From positions 145,725-209,724 of the forward strand of contig NZ_VMOA01000002.1 in the NCBI RefSeq assembly GCF_020662345.1: DNA of 64,000 bases. Reading direction: 5' to 3'. Positions within the stretch are counted from its first letter, which is position 1; each line of letters starts with the position of its first letter. Below are positions 59,736 through 64,000 of this stretch, one piece after another. Origin of the DNA: Methylobacterium sp. W2 (GTDB lineage Bacteria; Pseudomonadota; Alphaproteobacteria; Rhizobiales; Beijerinckiaceae). The notes beneath the pieces were generated by a model. The model was not told where the DNA came from. It was given only the letters and a program-made list of their open reading frames with translations, and ran no database searches. A program made the translations under genes and the position numbers.

Positions 59736-61181
59736 TCATTGCGCCGCCGGCCGCTCTCTGCGGCGCTCGCGCTTCTGGGACGGGTTTTCGGGCGGTGTCC
59801 CGGCGGCGGGCGTCGATGTCGTGGCCGTGGCGTCCGTTGCGGGTGCCGCCGGCTGGCCGGGCGCCGCTTGGCCGGGCGCCGCTTGGCCGGGTGCGACTTG
59901 GCCGGTCACTGCGGGTTCACCGGGGGGCGGCGCCTGGCCCTTGCCGCCCTCGGTGACGCGGACCTTGGCGCCGTCGCGCAGGCGGTCGGTCCCGTCGACC
60001 ACGACCCGGTCGCCGACCGCCAGCCCCTTGGTGACGGCGGTGCGGGCGCCCTCGGCCTCGCCCACGGTGATCGGGCGGACCACGACCTTGTCGTCGCCGT
60101 CGAGGAGGTAGACGTAGGCGCCCGGCGTGCCGCGCAGGATCGCGGCGGTGGGGATGATGGGCGTGTCCCGCACGATGTCCACGGTGAGCTTGGCGTTGAC
60201 GAACTGGTTCGGGAACAGGCTCTCGTCCTTGTTCTCGAACAGCGCGCGCAGCTTCACCGTGCCGGTGGTGGTGTCGATCTGGTTGTCCACCGTGTCGAGG
60301 GTGCCGGTGGCGAGCACGTTGGCGTCGCCCCGGTCGTAGGCGCTGACGGTGAGCTTCGCGCCCGCGCGCAGGCGCCGCATCACCCGCGCCACGTCGTCCT
60401 CCGGCAGGGTGAACACCACCGAGATCGGATGCAGCTGCGTCACCACCACGATGTTGGTGGAGGCGGCGGTGACGTAATTGCCCTGGTCGATCTGGCGCAG
60501 GCCGACGCGGCCCTCCACGGGGGAGACGATGCGGGTATAGGCGATGTTGAGCTTCTGCTGGTCGACCTGGGCCTGGTCGATGGCGACCGTGCCCTCGTTC
60601 TGCTTCACCAGGGCCGCTTGCGTGTCCACGTTCTGCTTGGAGATCGAATCCTGCAGGCTGAGGCGCTGAAAGCGGGCGAGGTCGAGCTTGGAATTCTGCA
60701 GCAGGGCCTGATCGCGGGCGAGCTGGCCCTGGTACTGGGCGAGCTGGGCCTCGTAGATGCGTGGGTCGATCTGGGCGAGGAAATCGCCCTTTTTCACGGT
60801 CTGGCCCTCGCGAAAGCCGATCTCCATGAGGTAGCCGCTGATCTGCGACTGGATCGTCACGGTGGCGAGCGGCGTCACCGTGCCGAGGCCCGACAGCACC
60901 ACCGGGATCTCGCCGGTCGTGACCGTGGCGACGCCCACCGCCTGGGCCATGTCGCCGGGACGGCCACGGGCGCCCTTGCCGCGGGCGGGCGCGCCGTCGG
61001 CGGCGGTCTCCGTCGCAGGTTTGGGCGCGAGATAGAACCGGTAGCCGGCCGCGCCGCCCCCCGCGAGGAGGAGGAGCAGGATGAGCCACGTCCCGGCACG
61101 GCTCCGCCGGCGCGTGGGCGCCGATATCTCAGGTCCGATTTCCCGGGCCGTCTCGGTCCGGATGGGCGATTGTTCGTTCAT
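59736..61181 (-). CDS. mdtA: RND efflux membrane fusion protein (MdtA-like)
   Basis: The 481-residue periplasmic adaptor and first gene of the efflux operon. A single N-terminal TM (TWLILLLLLAGGGAAGYRF) anchors it. The lipoyl/hairpin domain follows (TVTPLATVTIQSQISGYLMEIGFREGQTVKKGDFLAQIDPR), with an alpha-hairpin (AQLAQYQGQLARDQALLQNSKLDLARFQRLS) and the beta-barrel region RIVSPVEGRVGLRQIDQGNYV. The C-terminal tail (about 425-460) has an imperfect APGQA repeat and a charged KRERRRERP end. Start ATG 61181 follows GAGG closely. Together with the MdtB- and MdtC-like pumps and the NodT-type lipoprotein it makes a complete tripartite exporter. Confidence 0.92.
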   Translation of the reverse strand: MNEQSPIRTETAREIGPEISAPTRRRSRAGTWLILLLLLAGGGAAGYRFYLAPKPATETAADGAPARGKGARGRPGDMAQAVGVATVTTGEIPVVLSGLGTVTPLATVTIQSQISGYLMEIGFREGQTVKKGDFLAQIDPRIYEAQLAQYQGQLARDQALLQNSKLDLARFQRLSLQDSISKQNVDTQAALVKQNEGTVAIDQAQVDQQKLNIAYTRIVSPVEGRVGLRQIDQGNYVTAASTNIVVVTQLHPISVVFTLPEDDVARVMRRLRAGAKLTVSAYDRGDANVLATGTLDTVDNQIDTTTGTVKLRALFENKDESLFPNQFVNAKLTVDIVRDTPIIPTAAILRGTPGAYVYLLDGDDKVVVRPITVGEAEGARTAVTKGLAVGDRVVVDGTDRLRDGAKVRVTEGGKGQAPPPGEPAVTGQVAPGQAAPGQAAPGQPAAPATDATATTSTPAAGTPPENPSQKRERRRERPAAQ

Positions 61182-61465
61182 GCCTCGACAATCCGGCCGC
61201 TCGTTTCCGACCGGCACCACGCAGTGTGACCGAAATGGCGACGGGAGTCCCGACGGAACAGGGGGCGCGACCACCACGCAGCGGGGCGACGATCGAGGGC
61301 CACGCAGGAGGTCGCGCAAGGGGCCGCGGGGGTTTGCCGGTGGGCCTTGCCCGTCGATCGTTCGCTCAGCATCGCCGCCGGACATGCCGGACTATTGCGA
61401 CGCCAGTGCGGCGCGGAGGTTTCCGGCCTGTTTCCGAGGTTCTTCCGGCGCCCCACGCTAAGCCG

Positions 61466-61606
61466 TCAGGGCAGCGGTTTCGACGGGTAAGCCTCGACCA
61501 CCGCATGGTAGGCCGCGTCCGGCGGCGTCACCGGCATGGCGAGGCGTAATCCCACTCCCGCGAGAGCGATGAGAAGGGCGAGGGCGCAGCAGGCGCGGGT
61601 GCTCAA
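61466..61606 (-). CDS. Small hydrophobic hypothetical protein
   Basis: A possible 46-residue protein starting at TTG 61606 with GAGGA placed six bases upstream. The first half is hydrophobic (CCALALLIALAGVGLRLAMP), as for a signal or a single membrane anchor, and the rest is a short polar tail ending PSKPLP. It was chosen because the frame has a real ribosome site and a signal-like segment. No relative is known to me. Confidence 0.4.
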   Translation of the reverse strand: MSTRACCALALLIALAGVGLRLAMPVTPPDAAYHAVVEAYPSKPLP

Positions 61607-62014
61607 CGGGGACGTCCTCGTGATCCGATACGAGGTCGCTACCCCGGAGGACCATCGAAGCACAAGCGGAACGCGAGAAAGCCGCCACGCCGAGGGGGCG
61701 TGACGACTGTCTTCTCGGGGAGGATCAGCTTCAGAAAAAGGACCGGAGCGGTACGTCGCCCAACAGAAACGAGGGGGCGGTGTTTCCGTTGAGCGGCGCC
61801 CGCTCCGGCCATGACCAGAACCTACGTTACGCCTGATGAATGTCAACAATCGTCAGGACCGATCCGGGGCTTGGGTCCAAGGAGCGTGCGACCGCGCACA
61901 TTTCGGCGCGGGCGTTTCCCGCCCCGAAACGCCCGTGCTACCGATGGCGGGACACCCCCTACGCCCACGGGCGAAGCCTGATCGAAGTCCCGCCAGCCAC
62001 GAGCGTTTTTGCGG
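61607..62014. other. Intergenic region upstream of the aminotransferase gene
   Basis: A 408-bp gap with divergent outer genes. No family-recognisable ORF. The segment 61730-61850 (GAAAAAGGACCGGAGC and the CGGAGCGGTACG...GCCCGCTCCGG pair) could fold, and I could not match it to a known riboswitch. Confidence 0.35.
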
Positions 62015-63184
62015 ATGAACCCTGTCTTCGCCGACCTCCCCAATACGGTGTTCGACGTGATGTCGGTGCTGGCGCGCGACCTCGGCGCGATCAATCTCGG
62101 CCAGGGCTTCCCCGACGATCCCGGCCCGGCCGACGTGCGCGAGAGGGCCGCCGACGCCCTGCGCGACGGCTACAATCAATACCCGCCGATGATGGGGATG
62201 CCGACCTTACGCCGCGCCATCGCCGCCCATTACGCTCGCCACCAGGGTCTCGCCCTCAATCCCGAGACCGAGGTGATGGTGACATCGGGCGCCACCGAGG
62301 CCCTGGCCGCGAGCCTGCTCGCTCTGGTCTCGCCCGGCGACGAGGTGGTGCTGTTCGAGCCGATGTACGACGCCTACCTGCCGATCGTCCGGCAGGCCGG
62401 CGGCATCCCGCGCTTCGTCACCCTGCGCCCCCCGCATTTCCGCCTCGACGAGGACGCGCTGGCGGAGGCCTTCTCCGAGCGTACCCGCGTCGTCGTGCTC
62501 AACAACCCGCTGAACCCCACCGCGACCATGTTCCGCGACGAGGACCTCGCCCTGCTGGCGCGGTTCTGCCCGCGGTTCGATGTCACCGCTGTCTGCGACG
62601 AGGTGTGGGAGCACGTGACCTTCGACGGGCGCCCCCACCGCCCGCTGATCGGGTTCGAGGGCATGCGGGAGCGGACCGTGAAGATCGGCTCGGCCGGCAA
62701 GATCTTCAGCCTGACCGGCTGGAAGGTCGGCTTCGTCATGGCGTCCCCGCCCCTGCTCAAGGTGGTCTCGAAGGCGCACCAGTTCCTCACCTTCACCACG
62801 CCGCCCAACCTCCAGGAGGCGGTGGCCTACGGCCTGGCCAAGGACGAGGCCTATTTCCTCGCCATGCGGGCGCGCTTCGCCCGCTCGCGCGACCGGCTGA
62901 GCGCCGGTCTCTCCGGGCTCGGCTTCTCGGTGCTGCCGTCGCAGGCGACCTACTTCCTCACCATCGACATCGGCGAGCTGGGGCCGCGCCTGGGGCATGC
63001 GGACGACGTCGCCTTCTGTCAGGCCCTGGTGCGCGAGCACGGCGTCGCCGCGATCCCGATCAGCGCCTTCTATGCGCGAGGGGCGGTGCGCAACCTCGTG
63101 CGGCTGTGCTTCGCCAAGCAGGACGCGACCCTCGACGCCGCCCTGGAGCGGCTCTCCGGCCTGATGCGGGGGCGGGCCGCGTGA
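62015..63184 (+). CDS. Class I/II PLP aminotransferase
   Basis: A 389-residue fold-type I aminotransferase. Substrate and cofactor motifs are DLGAINLGQGFPDDPGP at the start, YPPMMGMPTLRRAIAAHY, NNPLNPT (PLP Asn), AVCDEVWEHV (Asp with the pyridine N), SAGKIFSLTGWKVGF (the Schiff-base Lys) and NLVRLCFAK (the carboxylate-binding Arg). The pattern is closest to the kynurenine/methionine (YbdL) and DapC-like subgroups, so the amino donor cannot be fixed from sequence. ATG 62015 was preferred to TTG 62009. No pathway neighbours help. Confidence 0.85.
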   Translation: MNPVFADLPNTVFDVMSVLARDLGAINLGQGFPDDPGPADVRERAADALRDGYNQYPPMMGMPTLRRAIAAHYARHQGLALNPETEVMVTSGATEALAASLLALVSPGDEVVLFEPMYDAYLPIVRQAGGIPRFVTLRPPHFRLDEDALAEAFSERTRVVVLNNPLNPTATMFRDEDLALLARFCPRFDVTAVCDEVWEHVTFDGRPHRPLIGFEGMRERTVKIGSAGKIFSLTGWKVGFVMASPPLLKVVSKAHQFLTFTTPPNLQEAVAYGLAKDEAYFLAMRARFARSRDRLSAGLSGLGFSVLPSQATYFLTIDIGELGPRLGHADDVAFCQALVREHGVAAIPISAFYARGAVRNLVRLCFAKQDATLDAALERLSGLMRGRAA

Positions 63185-63280
63185 GGCCGGGAGGTCTCGG
63201 AGTCGCGCCGCTTGCAGGAGCCACCGGGCAGGGCCACATCCTGCATCATGACCACGACGCGCATCCCCCGGAGCCCCGCC

Positions 63281-63766
63281 ATGGCCTTCAACGACGCCGT
63301 CTTCTCCGCCCGAGAATTGCCCAACGGCAGCTTCGGCCGTCGCGATTCCACGGCGACGCCGTTCCGCGTCGAGCCCGACAGCCGGGAGGCGACGCTCCTG
63401 CGGCTGGAGCAGTTCGCGCATCTCATGGACACGGCGTTCGTGATCCCCGGCATCAACCGGCGGGTGGGGCTCGATGCCGTCATCGGCCTCGTTCCGATCA
63501 TCGGCGATGCCGCGGGCATGCTGCTCGCCTCCTACATCGTCTACGAAGCGCGCCGCCTCGGGGCGCCGCGATGGCTGCTGGCCCGGATGGCCATGAACGT
63601 GGCCTTCGACGGGGTGATCGGTGCCGTGCCGCTGGCCGGCGACATCTTCGACGCGGCGTTCAAGGCCAATCGCCGCAACGTCCGGCTGCTGCGCCGCCAC
63701 CTCGAGAAGACCGGCGGTCTTCGCCCCAACGAGATCGAGGGAACGGCCGTCCGTCTCGACGGCTGA
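63281..63766 (+). CDS. DUF4112 protein
   Basis: A 161-residue membrane-associated protein of the DUF4112 family: LEQFAHLMDTAFVIPGINRRVGLDAVIGLVPIIGDAAGMLLASYIVYEARRLG is the conserved first half, and MAMNVAFDGVIGAVPLAGDIFDAAFKANRRNVRLLRRHLE the second, with two hydrophobic segments. ATG 63281 has CGGAG seven bases upstream. An ATG at 63248 is possible but lacks a ribosome site. Function of the family is unknown. It lies 26 bp before the start of a YejE-like permease. Confidence 0.85.
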   Translation: MAFNDAVFSARELPNGSFGRRDSTATPFRVEPDSREATLLRLEQFAHLMDTAFVIPGINRRVGLDAVIGLVPIIGDAAGMLLASYIVYEARRLGAPRWLLARMAMNVAFDGVIGAVPLAGDIFDAAFKANRRNVRLLRRHLEKTGGLRPNEIEGTAVRLDG

Positions 63767-63791
63767 CGCACAATCCAATAGGGGCGGTCTC

Positions 63792-64000
63792 ATGAACGAG
63801 ATCGCCCGCCCCGCGGAAGCCGTCCCCGTCGCCGCCCCGCCTCCCCTCGCGCCGGTGGCGCGGGGGCTGTCGCCGCTGAACCGGCGGCGGCTCTCGAATT
63901 TCCGGCGCAACCGCCTCGGCTTCTGGTCCTTTACGATCTTCGTCGGGCTGTTCAGCTTGAGCCTGTTCGCCGAGTTCATCGCCAACGACCGGCCCCTGGT
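63792..64000 (+). CDS. yejE: YejE-like ABC transporter permease (3' partial)
   Basis: The first 69 residues of an inner-membrane permease cut by the window edge. LSPLNRRRLSNFRRNRLGFWSFTIFVGLFSLSLFAEFIANDRPL is the characteristic start of YejE, one of the two permeases of the YejABEF (microcin C/oligopeptide) importer. The 25-residue Pro/Ala-rich extension before it is usual in related bacteria. YejA and YejB would be expected upstream but are not here, so the importer may be split or this is a separate permease. Assignment is based on this N-terminus only. Confidence 0.7.
   Translation, partial: MNEIARPAEAVPVAAPPPLAPVARGLSPLNRRRLSNFRRNRLGFWSFTIFVGLFSLSLFAEFIANDRPL

Overview
The window is high-GC DNA with dense genes. 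It combines a MucR-type regulator, urate catabolism, a bidomain sucrose-phosphate synthase, an MxaD-like SRPBCC protein, DUF892/DUF2171 stress proteins and a leuA preceded by a Leu-rich leader. This points to an alphaproteobacterium of the Hyphomicrobiales, most likely Methylobacterium or a relative. That assignment is inferred from gene content and codon use, not from a database search. No rRNA, CRISPR array, phage or recognisable transposase was seen. There is one tRNA (Lys, CTT).

Layout. 1-2003: two short-chain dehydrogenases around a YciI-like protein. 2490-11888: a glycan/sucrose block with seven glycosyltransferase-type genes on two divergent arms, including a fused sucrose-phosphate synthase/phosphatase. 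12274-14625: an RTX calcium-binding secreted protein built from five exact 99-residue modules. 14.7-17.1 kb: terminators, a possible small RNA, a GT29-like protein and two stress proteins. 17145-24036 (minus): a seven-gene run consisting of a GntR regulator, a biuret-hydrolase-like cysteine hydrolase, an NCS2-type permease, DUF971, an AprA-like flavoprotein, an AprB-like diferredoxin and a HEAT-repeat protein. 24203-35574 (mainly plus): purine acquisition and breakdown, with a Tsx-like porin, 8-oxoguanine deaminase, a four-gene BMP-type nucleoside ABC importer, a UraD-UraH fusion, a urate permease and uricase. 36-39 kb: tRNA-Lys, leuA with attenuator, and small exported proteins. 40-42.6 kb: two capsule-export membrane genes without their ATPase. 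42.7-47.1 kb: Pat-type acyl-CoA synthetase/acetyltransferase, a class II aldolase and MucR. 47.8-50.3 kb: a membrane-anchored Mrr-type nuclease and zwf. 50.4-61.2 kb (minus): an MdtABC-like RND efflux operon with a NodT-type outer-membrane lipoprotein. 62-64 kb: an aminotransferase, DUF4112 and the start of a YejE-like permease.

The most unusual feature is a family of MITE-like palindromic elements (up to about 190 bp, seven copies here) lying between co-directional genes or inside coding ends. Every internal junction of the efflux operon holds at least one copy. One copy supplies the last residues of the glucose-6-phosphate dehydrogenase. Another is spliced in frame upstream of the lipoprotein signal of the NodT protein. 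Two copies flank a DUF559 (Vsr-like) nuclease gene, and that whole module is bracketed by a 39-bp direct repeat of the mdtB 3' end. The second candidate for an undescribed system is the flavoprotein/ferredoxin/DUF971/HEAT/permease/hydrolase run next to the purine island.
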